64,000 nucleotides of DNA from Candidatus Heimdallarchaeota archaeon (GTDB lineage Archaea > Asgardarchaeota > Heimdallarchaeia > JABLTI01): the NCBI GenBank assembly GCA_018238155.1, contig JABCTZ010000046.1, positions 248,001-312,000 on the forward strand, written 5' to 3'. The notes beneath the pieces were generated by a model. The model was not told the DNA's origin. It did no database searches and worked only from the letters and a program-made list of their open reading frames with translations. The first letter of the stretch is position 1. Each line of letters opens with the position of its first letter. The translations under genes and the position numbers were made by a program. This document shows positions 33,722-42,944 of the stretch, one piece after another.

Positions 33722-34465
33722 TACTTTTGATAAAATTTGTGTCAATATCCCACCGATTTTTTCTTCGATTTTAATATCTACTTGACCATCCAATGGTGTT
33801 TCACCAATATTGATTAAAACTGTTTTTGCACCATTCTCCATTGCCAAAATGGGTAAATCTGCAGCAGGATTAACGACTAGAGATGAACCTATCATCAAAT
33901 AAACATCTGATTTCTCTGAATGTTCATATGCTATTTTGAAATCATATTCTGGCATCGGATCTCCAAAGTTAATTACAGAGGATATCAATCTCCCTTGACA
34001 ATTAGGGCATTTTGGTTGCGATGTATTAGTTGGTTGTGTAAGATAGCCAGGACCAAGAATATTTTTATCCCAACCCGCTTCTTCATAGGTCATTCTCTCA
34101 TCACATGCTAAACATTTCATAAGAGTTCCATTTCCATGTAATTCAGAGATTGTTTCAGGAAGAATACCAGACCGTCTATGGAGATTATCAGTATTTTGTG
34201 TAATAAGGAATTTGAGCAAGCTCATTTTTTGTAATTCAACAAGAACAAGATGACCCTCATTTGGATTGATTTCAGACCAAGCCTTTTTCATTTTTGGTGG
34301 TGGTAAACCTTTATCTCGTCTCGTCCAAACACCATCCGGTCCACGGAAATCAGGGATACCAGATTGAGTACTTATTCCAGCACCTGTAAATGCTACAAGA
34401 TGTTTAGCATTTGAAATCCATTCAGCTACTAATTCAATTTTTTCTTCTAATGACAAATTGTTCAT
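33704..34465 (-). CDS. Sir2-family NAD-dependent protein deacylase, SIRT6-like
   Basis: A 253-residue sirtuin that removes acyl groups from lysine using NAD+. Motifs: FTGAGISTQSGIPDFRG at 26-42, GVWTRR, TQNTDNLHRRSG at 89-100, catalytic His110 in ELHGN, zinc cysteines at 118/121 and 153/156, VINFGDPMP and GSSLVVNPAADLP. The stretch DGVWT..KGLPPP...W, with LLKFLITQNTDNLH and RSG, is closer to the SIRT6/SIRT7 branch than to bacterial CobB, which has IP/Y-R acyl-pocket residues absent here. Cytosolic; in archaea targets include chromatin proteins and metabolic enzymes. ATG 34465 follows GAGGAAAT. Complete by length. Confidence 0.95.
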   Translation of the reverse strand: MNNLSLEEKIELVAEWISNAKHLVAFTGAGISTQSGIPDFRGPDGVWTRRDKGLPPPKMKKAWSEINPNEGHLVLVELQKMSLLKFLITQNTDNLHRRSGILPETISELHGNGTLMKCLACDERMTYEEAGWDKNILGPGYLTQPTNTSQPKCPNCQGRLISSVINFGDPMPEYDFKIAYEHSEKSDVYLMIGSSLVVNPAADLPILAMENGAKTVLINIGETPLDGQVDIKIEEKIGGILTQILSKVKAKLA

Positions 34466-34516
34466 TTATATTTCCTCGAAAGAAGTGGTTAGAGACCTTA
34501 TTTTAAGGTAGCTGTA

Positions 34517-35353
34517 TTAGGGATCAATACCACAATCAGAGAAAATTTCCATTAAAGCTATATAGGATGCTTCCAAATAAATAGGTAAAAATTCACGATT
34601 ATATATCTCGAGAGTAATTGTTTCAGTGTATTTCATTTCTTTTAATTTTGAAATAAATCTTTTAAAATCAATGGAAGCTGTGCCAATTGGCAAATGAACA
34701 TCAGCTTGTTCTGAATATCCACCAAAATTGTCATGTAAATGGATATGCTTCAATTGTTTCTTGAATGTTTCAAGCATAGAGTAGATTTTTTCTTCAGAGG
34801 TTTTATGCGCTGTGCCCGGAAAAATGATATTTGCATGCCCGATATCGAAAGTAAATCCTAAATCTTTGTGTTTTTTGAAAATGGGTTTGAGATCATCTAC
34901 AGATTCGTCCGTATTTTCAAGCACCATTTGTAGATTATTCTGCTTAGCAATTTTAATCCATTCACTTATGGCTGAATCCTTTGCTTCAGATAATTTCTCT
35001 ACTGGAATATCTTTTGGATCTTCTGTGTGACCAAAAACTCCATGAAAAACTAATTTATTAGTTAAACCTAATTTTCCAATTAACGCTATTTCATCAGATA
35101 TTCGATCAACATAATCCGTCCATAAGGCAACATCAGAAATAATATGTGTATTTAGATGCGCTAAATGAATTATTGTAAATAAATCATAAGAATCAATAAT
35201 CTCTCTAATTGCTATCAATTGCAAATTGAGTTCATCTATATCAGCATAATAATCTCCAATATAGAATTCAACAAAATCAAATCCAATTCGTTTTGCTGCG
35301 ACGAGATCAGCTAACTGTAATTTTTCTAATGTAAAAGAAGCGCCAATTTTCAA
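34517..35353 (-). CDS. Sugar-phosphate isomerase/epimerase-like TIM-barrel protein
   Basis: A 278-residue protein of the AP-endonuclease-2/xylose-isomerase-like superfamily. Metal-site landmarks are VLENTDESVDDL, TFDIGHANI, HIHLHDNFGG with a later DVHLPIGTASID, and TLEIYNREFLP near the end. The family includes isomerases, dehydratases and endonuclease IV; the lack of endonuclease IV's extra loops argues for a sugar or polyol substrate. TTG 35353 is the start, with GGAGG 11 bases upstream. It sits 51 bases before the sirtuin gene on the same strand and may share its transcript. Exact reaction cannot be told. Confidence 0.85.
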   Translation of the reverse strand: MKIGASFTLEKLQLADLVAAKRIGFDFVEFYIGDYYADIDELNLQLIAIREIIDSYDLFTIIHLAHLNTHIISDVALWTDYVDRISDEIALIGKLGLTNKLVFHGVFGHTEDPKDIPVEKLSEAKDSAISEWIKIAKQNNLQMVLENTDESVDDLKPIFKKHKDLGFTFDIGHANIIFPGTAHKTSEEKIYSMLETFKKQLKHIHLHDNFGGYSEQADVHLPIGTASIDFKRFISKLKEMKYTETITLEIYNREFLPIYLEASYIALMEIFSDCGIDP

Positions 35354-35661
35354 TTATTTTCTTGCCTCCATAATCCAATACTCGTTCCACTATAAAAAAG
35401 CAACAGAAGTATTATCATGTTTTAACCCATTTTAATTTCCTTAGCAAACTGCACCACTCGCATTGATAGCCCCTATCGTTTATTGCTCATAGATACAAAT
35501 AAATTTTGAGGAAATACTCAATTTCTGATATAGCTATTGTGAGAATTATTCAATGTTAGCATTTTAAGTGATGCTGAATACATTCAAAAAACAGAATGCA
35601 GAAACATAGTACTAATTTTTTCCATCGGAAATCAGTATTAAAGACTATGACATTCTATCAT
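35354..35661. other. AT-rich spacer, nothing recognised
   Basis: 308 bases between the isomerase-like gene and the MFS gene, both on the minus strand. I find no coding frame, hairpin or RNA signature that stands out. Confidence 0.3.
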
Positions 35662-37023
35662 TCATTGAATATTTTTAGTTTGTATATTAGTTTCACTCTT
35701 AGAATAATCTGAAGTAAACAATTTTTTCTTAAAAATAAAAAGAAAACCAAACAATAAAACAACCAGCTCAATACTGCCAGCTATATAGAGAAAAATACTC
35801 GGTGGAATATTTTCAATAAACATAGTGATCAAAGTTATTATTGTTAATCCTGTTGTCAGAGTTAATGAACTTAGAAAATATTCAACACTGAGCACTCTCC
35901 CTTGTTTTTCATAAGGAGTATTTTCTTGAATCAATGTTTCAAATGTAATGCCAAAAAAGCCATCTACTATTCCAAAAGGTAACATTATTAAGAAAACCAT
36001 TAACCACTCATTACGGATAAATGCCATTAAAATCATTGCCGTTCCTTCTATCACAAGTAATCCTGTCATGAGTACAACCTTTCTATCAAGACGCTTAAAC
36101 AACATTACAACTAATCCGGCAAGAATTGCAGCACCAGCAACAACAGATTCCATTGCTCCAAACCAAGTGCTATTTAGATTCATTTCAGCAGGGTCTTGTA
36201 ATATTACTGGCCACATGATGTCTATTCCAGCAAATGCAAAACTAACAAATGCCATTATCACAATGACAAAACCTATTTTTGGAGAGGATCTTATCGCACT
36301 AATTCCTACTTTGAAATCGTTTACAACTATTCTAAGCTTGGATTTTGAATTCTTAAACTCTTCAAGAGAAAGTCCATTTTCAGGTGGTTTTTGCCCTTTC
36401 AGAACCAATAACAAAAAAAACAAGATTGAAATAAATGAAGTAATAATTGCAAAAATGAATCCAATTGAATAGTCTACAGCGATAAGTACACCAGAAATAA
36501 TTGGTCCTAGTACTCCTGCAACTTGCAATGCTGTAGAGCTAAAAGAATTTGCTTTTAACAAATTTCTCTTTTTGATAATTAGTTTTGTGTATGCGCTCTT
36601 TGCAGGAGAGAAAAAGGGCCAGATTGAAACTCTTATAGTAAATAACAAATATAATAATATCAAATATAGAGAACTTTGTATCGTATTTTGGAGAAAATAA
36701 ACTATGACTAATCCTATTGCGGTTATCAATCGTACAACAATAGAAAAGAGCATTATTTTTCGCTGATCAACTCTATCAACAATTACTCCTGCAAAAGGTG
36801 CTAGAAAAATTAGAGGAAGCATAGTAACTATTTGAAATACACCTATCATAGTAGTGCTTTGCGTAAAAGAATAGATTAGAAACATTAGAGCAATGTATAT
36901 AGCGTTTGCGCCCATTAGCTCAAAAATATGACCTGAGAATACAAACAAAAATGATTTATTTGAAAGCACTTCCTTTAAACTTGGAGGTATATCATCTTCT
37001 TGAGAAGATTTAGCGGCACTCAT
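35662..37023 (-). CDS. Major facilitator superfamily exporter (MFS_3-like)
   Basis: About 453 residues with twelve predicted helices. The first half has the motif-A variant GVIVDRVDQRK between TM2 and TM3 and PFFSPAKSAYTKLI, typical of the EntS/macrolide-efflux branch; the second half has a matching loop after TM8 (KRLDRKVVLM) and FETLIQENTPYEKQGRVLS, another EntS-type mark. A drug or siderophore exporter is likely. ATG 37023 is preferred: GAGGA lies seven bases upstream, while the frame continues to a TTG at 37059 without a ribosome site. Monocistronic, divergent from the HAD phosphatase gene. Confidence 0.9.
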   Translation of the reverse strand: MSAAKSSQEDDIPPSLKEVLSNKSFLFVFSGHIFELMGANAIYIALMFLIYSFTQSTTMIGVFQIVTMLPLIFLAPFAGVIVDRVDQRKIMLFSIVVRLITAIGLVIVYFLQNTIQSSLYLILLYLLFTIRVSIWPFFSPAKSAYTKLIIKKRNLLKANSFSSTALQVAGVLGPIISGVLIAVDYSIGFIFAIITSFISILFFLLLVLKGQKPPENGLSLEEFKNSKSKLRIVVNDFKVGISAIRSSPKIGFVIVIMAFVSFAFAGIDIMWPVILQDPAEMNLNSTWFGAMESVVAGAAILAGLVVMLFKRLDRKVVLMTGLLVIEGTAMILMAFIRNEWLMVFLIMLPFGIVDGFFGITFETLIQENTPYEKQGRVLSVEYFLSSLTLTTGLTIITLITMFIENIPPSIFLYIAGSIELVVLLFGFLFIFKKKLFTSDYSKSETNIQTKNIQ

Positions 37024-37223
37024 TAAATCTTCCTCACTAACAAAATCATCTCGAATCAAACATAAGACCTTCGAATAAAGCTATTTTGAATTATTAAGTT
37101 AATAACGATTTTTAAACACTTTAGTAGAATAGCTAATTCGACAAAACTATTTTAGTAGTAGTTTTTCGAAATAATCTTTATAACAATCAATTGTGATTAT
37201 ATTAATAGGAGATACTTTCTCTG

Positions 37224-37985
37224 ATGGTAATACCTAAAATTGGGTTTCTCTTCGATGTCGATGGTACATTAACATATTATAGAGGAAACGATTCAATTGT
37301 GGATCTTCTCATCATTAATGATCTTGAAGCGATTAGAAAGAGAAAACATCCAATAGGGCTTATTACAGGTAGAAGTGTCAATTGGGTAAGGCAAATATTT
37401 TTTGAACATATCAATCAATCTTTGAAAGAATATATACAAATTTTTGGTGAATTTGGTCTTGTTGTTTGGCATAATGGCAAAAAGAGAAAGGGACGAATAA
37501 ATTCCGACACTAGAAAGGCTCTTACCGAAATTAAAAAGAAAATAATTGATAGAATTTGTTTTGATAGAGATTTAGAAACGATTGTTAGTTATGAAGCTCC
37601 ACAAAAAAGAGCTCTTTGGATTGAACCAAAAGAAATTATGTTAACATTTAGAACAATGCCGACATTCGGTTTGACTATTGATGTTTATCAAGCATTAATT
37701 GAACCAATTATTGCAGATTATAGTGATTTATTGCGATTGGAATCAAATCCTTACGCAGCAGATATTTTACCTATTAATGCGAACAAGAAAAAGGGAGCAG
37801 AAACAGCAATTAAAAAATTAGACCCTGAAAAGAAAGTCAAGAAATGGTATGCTTTTGGAGATTCCACATCCGATAGAAAAATGGAAGAAGCAAAGGGTAG
37901 TACTGTTGATTTTTATCTCATTCCAAGAGGAGATACAAGTAAAGCCCATTATATAATACAAAATTTATTGATAGGAAGAGAATAG
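37224..37985 (+). CDS. HAD-superfamily phosphatase (class IIB, Cof/SPP-like)
   Basis: A 253-residue phosphohydrolase with all four HAD motifs: FDVDGTLT (nucleophile and acid Asp), LITGRS, the Lys in NANKKKGAE and the metal Asp in FGDSTSDRKMEEA. The cap between motifs II and III (about residues 80-190) is the alpha/beta type of class IIB, as in phosphoglycolate, sucrose- and mannosyl-phosphoglycerate phosphatases. Archaeal members often act on phosphoglycolate, but the substrate is open. ATG 37224 has an AGGAG about 14 bases upstream. A TATA-like CTTTATAAC near 37170 would place the transcription start near 37196. Cytosolic. Confidence 0.88.
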   Translation: MVIPKIGFLFDVDGTLTYYRGNDSIVDLLIINDLEAIRKRKHPIGLITGRSVNWVRQIFFEHINQSLKEYIQIFGEFGLVVWHNGKKRKGRINSDTRKALTEIKKKIIDRICFDRDLETIVSYEAPQKRALWIEPKEIMLTFRTMPTFGLTIDVYQALIEPIIADYSDLLRLESNPYAADILPINANKKKGAETAIKKLDPEKKVKKWYAFGDSTSDRKMEEAKGSTVDFYLIPRGDTSKAHYIIQNLLIGRE

Positions 37986-38010
37986 GTCTGTTTAACAGCT
38001 TACCAAATTC

Positions 38011-38979
38011 TTAAAGGAAAATTGTTAAGATACTAATTAGAAAGGCAATTACTGAAATTAGAAAGGACAAAGAAGCAATGAAAAAACTAATGAAACGTTG
38101 TTTTTCAGCTATCCTTGCTGAATCAATATTTGTTTTCACCATATCTTTGATTACATCAGCTAGTTTCAAGAGAATATCATCATCAATCGCACGCATTCGT
38201 TGTCTTGTTACTGGTTTTGCGGCATTACGTAAACGGCGCAATTGTTCATAAATTCCACCTTGATAAATTGCATTAATTAATGTCTGTTTAAACTCATGTG
38301 GTATCCAACCATCACAGAAAACCATCACACTTCTAACACTGACTCGAATATAATGTTCTTTGAAACTAAATAAACTAAACCATTTTCCTCTTTCGGGCAA
38401 AGTATAAGTTAATGCTGTGCTGGGTATTGAAAATATTGGATCAACATTATTGACCTTAGAATATTCATATTCTTCTTTAATGATTTTTGCACCATTTTTT
38501 ACGATAATCAATGGATAGGAAAAAATATCTTTTATTTCCCATGGTTTTTCTCCAACACCATCGGGATCTTCTGCAGTAACTTTGAATCCTTTCAAATCCT
38601 CAAATACAAATTTCAAATCACGAAGAATATCATCTCTATGCTCTTTAATTTCAAAAAATTCTTCAAAACCTAATGTCAAACGAATTATCAATCTTTGATT
38701 ATAAAAACCGATAAGTGGTGATCGAATTATATCCACATAAGAGGTATAGGGGTCTACTTTTGCAAGTTTGAAAGATTCTTCAATACTAGGCATATTGATT
38801 TCTGTTATTGTTCCTTTAATGAAGAAGTCAGGATGTGGTATCATCTTCCTAAATGATTCTAGAATTTTAACCCATAATTCATTTAATTGTCTTGAAGAGA
38901 GATTTGAGATAGGTAAACCAAAATCAAATAGTGCAAGAATATACCAAGCAACATAGTCTTTTTCTTTTTTTCTTGCCAA
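38011..38979 (-). CDS. Uncharacterised protein with C-terminal membrane anchor
   Basis: A 322-residue protein I do not recognise. The first 290 residues are soluble alpha/beta with KGTITEINMPSIEE and PSTALTYTLPERGKW among many ordered stretches; an amphipathic helix (DDDILLKLADVIKDMVKTNIDS) precedes a 27-residue C-terminal hydrophobic segment (FISFFIASLSFLISVIAFLI), long enough for one tail anchor or a hairpin. The bulk would therefore be cytosolic and membrane-bound. TTG 38979 is the start, with AAGGAG nine bases upstream; an ATG overlapping there is out of frame. Between HAD gene (convergent) and the methylase operon. Confidence 0.7.
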   Translation of the reverse strand: MARKKEKDYVAWYILALFDFGLPISNLSSRQLNELWVKILESFRKMIPHPDFFIKGTITEINMPSIEESFKLAKVDPYTSYVDIIRSPLIGFYNQRLIIRLTLGFEEFFEIKEHRDDILRDLKFVFEDLKGFKVTAEDPDGVGEKPWEIKDIFSYPLIIVKNGAKIIKEEYEYSKVNNVDPIFSIPSTALTYTLPERGKWFSLFSFKEHYIRVSVRSVMVFCDGWIPHEFKQTLINAIYQGGIYEQLRRLRNAAKPVTRQRMRAIDDDILLKLADVIKDMVKTNIDSARIAEKQRFISFFIASLSFLISVIAFLISILTIFL

Positions 38980-39081
38980 TCCATTTTACTCCTTTACACG
39001 ATAGCGATGATAATCATTTGCAACATCATTATTTAATTAATTGGATTATTAATGACTTTCTGATTCCTCAATGGAGCACTA

Positions 39082-39711
39082 TTATGATTTTATTGATAAT
39101 TGATAGAGAATAATATCTTCTTTTCCTTCTGAGACTTTATCAAGAAATTTGTAAAGGAAATTATTTGTGTTAAATAATTCAACCAATTTAGAGTGATTCG
39201 TTTTTGAAGAGACTACTAAATAGACTAATCCCGTAGATTTCAAAACCATTGAAAGATTCTCAATAAAAGGAACAATTACCTCGAGACCATCTCTTCCTCC
39301 GGACCAAGCTTTTTCTAGCATTCCATTATCTGAAAGAGGGAGATAAGGCGAGTTAAATAATATAATATCAAAAAACTGTTTGAAATTATTTTGGTGTTTT
39401 GTTGCTGTAAACAAGTTTGAAGAATAGACCATCAAATTTAGTCTGTTCCTTATGGCGTTCTGATGTGTAGAAATAGCCGCAGCAAAATTTACATCCAAAC
39501 AAAAATATTCAGCCGAAGGGAATTTTTTTGCTAAATAAAGAGAGACATATCCAGAACCGGAACCTACCTCGAGAACTTTTTGATTTGAATGAACAACAAC
39601 ATTTTCTGCTAGTAGAAATGAATCTTCAGCAGGATCATAGACATTCTTAGGTATTACTAGATTCAAACCATCTACTGATTTCTTCATTAATTTGCACCAT
39701 GGATAAATCAT
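39082..39711 (-). CDS. HemK2/MTQ2-like protein-glutamine or lysine methyltransferase
   Basis: A 209-residue class-I SAM methyltransferase. DPAEDSFLLAENV at the N-terminus, VLEVGSGSGYVSLYLA for SAM, LDVNFAAA, and the substrate motif NSPYLP (usual NPPYLP, the first Pro replaced by Ser) are marks of the archaeal/eukaryotic HemK2 branch that methylates release factor aRF1/eRF1 with Trm112. The gene overlaps the rsmA stop as ATGA (39711-39708), so translation is coupled; an ATG at 39687 with GGTG upstream is a second possible start. This pair of genes is common in archaea. The Pro-to-Ser change keeps Asn and Tyr and need not abolish activity. Confidence 0.88.
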   Translation of the reverse strand: MIYPWCKLMKKSVDGLNLVIPKNVYDPAEDSFLLAENVVVHSNQKVLEVGSGSGYVSLYLAKKFPSAEYFCLDVNFAAAISTHQNAIRNRLNLMVYSSNLFTATKHQNNFKQFFDIILFNSPYLPLSDNGMLEKAWSGGRDGLEVIVPFIENLSMVLKSTGLVYLVVSSKTNHSKLVELFNTNNFLYKFLDKVSEGKEDIILYQLSIKS

Positions 39712-40574
39712 TTTTCAGGTAAGAGATGTTGTTTATTCGTCTCTTGTAAAAGATCTCTTAATTCATTTGTAATCACTACGATATCTTCAATGCTTAATTC
39801 TCGTACTCTCACTTTTGCAGAAGTTAAAGCAGCATCCATCTTCTTTTTGAAATTAATTCGTTGATCCTTCTCAAGAGATTTCTTGAAATAGGCATAAAAA
39901 ACCGTTGAAACAAGTTTATTCTTTGTATTAAACAGAATTCTTGTAATTACTCCATAAGTTTTTGGATCAACTGGAAGATCTTCAACTCTAAGTTTTATTT
40001 CAACAATTGCACTATCAACTTTTGGAGGAGGATAAAAATTACCTTTTGAAATTTTTTCTACAATTTTGACTTCTGCTTGATATTGTAAATTTGCTGATAG
40101 GCGAGAATAGTCATCAGTTTTTGGCAGAGCAATCATTCTCTTTGCAAATTCAAGTTGATACATTAAAATAGCAACTTCGAATTTTGTCTGGAGTAATTTG
40201 AATGTAATTGGAGAAGAGATATGATAAGGAAGATTTGCTACAATTTTGTTTACCTTAGGCAAATCTAATTTCAAAACATCTCCTTCTATGATAGTTACAT
40301 TTTCATTTGATTTAAACTTCTTACGAAGATAACTTGCTAACATTTTATCATATTCAATGCAAAATACATGACCAGCTTTTCTTGCTAATCTCTCAGTTAG
40401 GATGCCTGTTCCTCCACCAATTTCAAGAACCGAATCTTTTTCTGAGACTGCTGCATAATCTATTTGCCTTTCAAGGATGTGGCTATTCACCAAAAAATTT
40501 TGACTCATTATTTTTCTTGGGCTTATCCCTGCGTCCCTTAATGAGTCTCTTATTTCAGCGATTAAATCAGTCAT
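39708..40574 (-). CDS. rsmA: 16S rRNA (adenine-N6)-dimethyltransferase, KsgA/Dim1
   Basis: A 288-residue enzyme that adds two methyls to each of the adjacent adenines in the 3' terminal helix of 16S rRNA during 30S maturation. Motifs: SQNFLVNSHILERQ near 24-38, VLEIGGGTGILTERLA for SAM, EGDVLKLDLP, and the catalytic NLPYHISSPITFKL (motif IV NLPY). YQLEFAKRMIA and the C-terminal helical domain complete the family pattern and length. The N-terminus MTDLIAEIRDSLRDAGI and GISPRKI are archaeal in style. ATG 40574. Followed by the overlapping HemK2-like gene. Cytosolic. Confidence 0.95.
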   Translation of the reverse strand: MTDLIAEIRDSLRDAGISPRKIMSQNFLVNSHILERQIDYAAVSEKDSVLEIGGGTGILTERLARKAGHVFCIEYDKMLASYLRKKFKSNENVTIIEGDVLKLDLPKVNKIVANLPYHISSPITFKLLQTKFEVAILMYQLEFAKRMIALPKTDDYSRLSANLQYQAEVKIVEKISKGNFYPPPKVDSAIVEIKLRVEDLPVDPKTYGVITRILFNTKNKLVSTVFYAYFKKSLEKDQRINFKKKMDAALTSAKVRVRELSIEDIVVITNELRDLLQETNKQHLLPEK

Positions 40575-40703
40575 TATTTTTCATCCGTGGTTATTAATTT
40601 CTATCTTTCGTTATAAAAATTAAAGGATAAAATTCAATTTAGTCTTAAAAAAATAAGACATCAATTTTCAAAAGAAAAAGAAGGGAAAAATCCCCCTTAC
40701 AAT

Positions 40704-41444
40704 TTATTGATATTCCATTATAGATAATTGCCCAGCGGAAACTGTCATAGCCATTGGTTTTCTGCTGAATGTATAAGAACCACGCATTTTAATGATTTTG
40801 ATAGTGCTAAATGCTTCATCTCCTATAGATACTCTGAGTACTCCATCTACAAGATGTTCAAGTGCTCTAATGTCATGCTCGTTATGAATATCTCTATGTA
40901 AAGACATCAACGTAACAGTTGCATCTTTTTTGTTACTTGCAATTCGGTTTTGAACAAATGACAGAGCAGGTCTCAATGTTTCACTTGCGAGTAAAACTGC
41001 TGATAAGCTATCAACAACACCTCTACATTGTATTTTTTGAGTTTGAGTGTGTAACATTGCTCTACGAATTGCTTCACTAATGGCTCGCGGTTGACTAATA
41101 TTATTGACGACATTCTTGAATTGAGAACGCATATCAGAATACCCATAAGGATTTGAGAAAGCATCAATATACACCATTCTTTCAGTTTCAAGCAGAATGT
41201 CAGCATTTACACCCAACGTTCGTAAATTATCAGCATAGTATTTGAATGGGTGTTCAGTACTCATTACCCACCCAGTTTCTCCTCCTCTCAAACCTTCTGT
41301 GAGAAAATTGAGTGTAATTAAATCAGACTCGACACCAATTTCATCTTCAACTAAAATAACTGATCCTCGAGGAATTCCACCACCGAATGCTGCGTCTAAT
41401 ATAGGTAATCCAAATCTTGCGGGTGCTGTTTCATTTTGCGCCAA
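40704..41444 (-). CDS. KaiC/RadA-like protein with lost P-loop
   Basis: A 246-residue RecA-fold protein. The frame GSVILVEDEIGVESDLI occupies the place where KaiC-like ATPases have G(D/E)PGTGKT; the Lys and Thr that hold ATP phosphates are absent, while the flanks (GIPRGSVILV before, LNFLTEGLRGGETGWVMSTE after) match the family. Walker-B-like CRGVVDSLSAVLL, and MSLHRDIHNEHDIRALEHLVDGVL plus IIKMRGS further on, match KaiC-type regulators. So it is a likely non-hydrolysing sensor or adaptor. TTG 41444 has GGAGG eight bases upstream. A 23-bp inverted repeat lies upstream. No gas-vesicle or flagellar gene adjoins it. Confidence 0.8.
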   Translation of the reverse strand: MAQNETAPARFGLPILDAAFGGGIPRGSVILVEDEIGVESDLITLNFLTEGLRGGETGWVMSTEHPFKYYADNLRTLGVNADILLETERMVYIDAFSNPYGYSDMRSQFKNVVNNISQPRAISEAIRRAMLHTQTQKIQCRGVVDSLSAVLLASETLRPALSFVQNRIASNKKDATVTLMSLHRDIHNEHDIRALEHLVDGVLRVSIGDEAFSTIKIIKMRGSYTFSRKPMAMTVSAGQLSIMEYQ

Positions 41445-41536
41445 TTTTTTTTCCTCCGAATATAATATGTAAGCTAATATCTATTTATCCTATTTCAAGA
41501 TTATCCCTTGACAACAAAACATCAAATCTAATCTCT

Positions 41537-41559
41537 TAAAACAATTTACTATTGTTTTA
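41537..41559. promoter_or_regulatory. 23-bp inverted repeat in divergent spacer
   Basis: TAAAACAAT-TTACT-ATTGTTTTA is a perfect nine-pair inverted repeat between the KaiC-like gene and the SDR gene (divergent, 264 bases apart). It could be an operator; AT-rich context makes a chance repeat possible. Confidence 0.3.
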
Positions 41560-41708
41560 TATCTTATTTGCTTTACGTTTCCCTACTATTAACAGTTTTT
41601 GGTATGGCGGATGAAAAGTTGGCTTAAAAAGAGTCCTTTTCTGGAAATTTTTAAAAGGAATGCAATAATGATACTCATAAAAATAAAAAAACAGGAGAAG
41701 AATCTTGA

Positions 41709-42782
41709 ATGGCAATTTTGATTACTGGTGGGACAGGGTATGTTGGAGGAAATTTAGTAGAAGAACTAATTCAAAATCAAGAAGAGTGGGGTATAGATAA
41801 AAAGGATATTTTTGTTCTCGTTCGAGAAGAAAGCAATATTGATCATTTGAAAAAATTAGGTGTTCAATTTATCATTGGAGACCTCAAAAAACCAGACACA
41901 CTAAAGAAAGCCGTGAAAAAAATATCAATTATTTTTCATTTAGGTGCTGTTGTTCTTGATCAGTCTCCACCGGAATTATTACATGAAGTTAACGTTCTTG
42001 GAACAGAAGCACTTCTTGAAGCTTTCTCTAAAGAAAAAGAAATGAAGAAATTCGTTTTCGTAAGTACATGGGGCGTCTACGGATACAAAGTGAAAGCAAA
42101 ACCAATGACTGAAAAGCAACCATTAAATCCAACAACAGATTACCACAAATCAAAAGTAGATGCAGAGGAGATTGTTTGGAAGTATTATCATAAACACAAT
42201 GTTCCGATTTCAATTGCAAGGCTTCCAATGATACTAGGTCCCGGAGATACTTTGACTACACCTCGAGTTGTTCAAGCGTTTTTTGATGGAAAAGTAAAAT
42301 TCATTGGAAACGGCAAGAATCTTTTCTCGGGCGTTCAAGTAAGAGATGCAGCACGTGCAATCATTACTATGGGAATAAAGAAAGAAGGCATTGGTAGCGT
42401 ATATAATGTTAAAAGCTTCGATATTTCCCAGAAGGATTACTGGGTATCCCACATGAAAGCTATTGGTTTCTCTGATGTCAAAATTCCTTCCTTTCCAAAA
42501 TGGTTTGCTATGTTCTTTGCTTGGATGAAGGAAGGAATAGCAAAAATTAAAGGAACTGGAAAAGCAACTTTGACAAGGCATCGTGTTATGCGTTATGGTA
42601 ATACTCGAGTAGTTGATATTTCAAAATTACAAAAGGAATTGAATTGGAAAGGAAAATTTACTGATAGTAAACAGGTCATTAAAGATTCTGTTAAATGGCT
42701 TGAAGAAAATGATTTCATTGACTATGAAAACAAAAAAGTATTACTCCTTCGAAGATGGGAAGATCACTTTATTAGAAAATAA
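41709..42782 (+). CDS. NAD-dependent epimerase/dehydratase (extended SDR)
   Basis: A 357-residue Rossmann-fold oxidoreductase. ITGGTGYVGGNLVEEL near the N-terminus is the NAD(P) site, GDLKKPDTLKKAV and HLGAVV follow as in extended SDRs, and the catalytic YHKSK (YxxxK) lies in DYHKSKVDAEE with the Ser/Thr in VSTWGVYG. It resembles the 3-beta-hydroxysteroid/sugar-epimerase branch; the C-terminal domain (about residues 240-340, with LPMILGPGD) would bind the substrate. Candidates are nucleotide sugars or isoprenoid-type alcohols. The ATG at 41709 has an AGGAG 13 bases upstream and a TTTTTAAAAGG box near 41650. Cytosolic, monocistronic. Confidence 0.9.
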   Translation: MAILITGGTGYVGGNLVEELIQNQEEWGIDKKDIFVLVREESNIDHLKKLGVQFIIGDLKKPDTLKKAVKKISIIFHLGAVVLDQSPPELLHEVNVLGTEALLEAFSKEKEMKKFVFVSTWGVYGYKVKAKPMTEKQPLNPTTDYHKSKVDAEEIVWKYYHKHNVPISIARLPMILGPGDTLTTPRVVQAFFDGKVKFIGNGKNLFSGVQVRDAARAIITMGIKKEGIGSVYNVKSFDISQKDYWVSHMKAIGFSDVKIPSFPKWFAMFFAWMKEGIAKIKGTGKATLTRHRVMRYGNTRVVDISKLQKELNWKGKFTDSKQVIKDSVKWLEENDFIDYENKKVLLLRRWEDHFIRK

Positions 42783-42944
42783 GATTAAGTGAATTTCACC
42801 CAATCCTTTTTTACTATCCTTTTATTAATATTTTTTAGATTGATAATTAGTTTTACTCTTTTGCCTCAAAACTAAAGCAATTAAATAGCTATACTGAGTA
42901 AACATTACAATAGTATATAGTTCAATTAACTCTGAGGTTATAGA

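Noticed and set aside
35948..36472. A 174-codon frame opposite the MFS gene
   Set aside because: Shadow of the transporter's codon pattern; no start signal and no recognisable protein.
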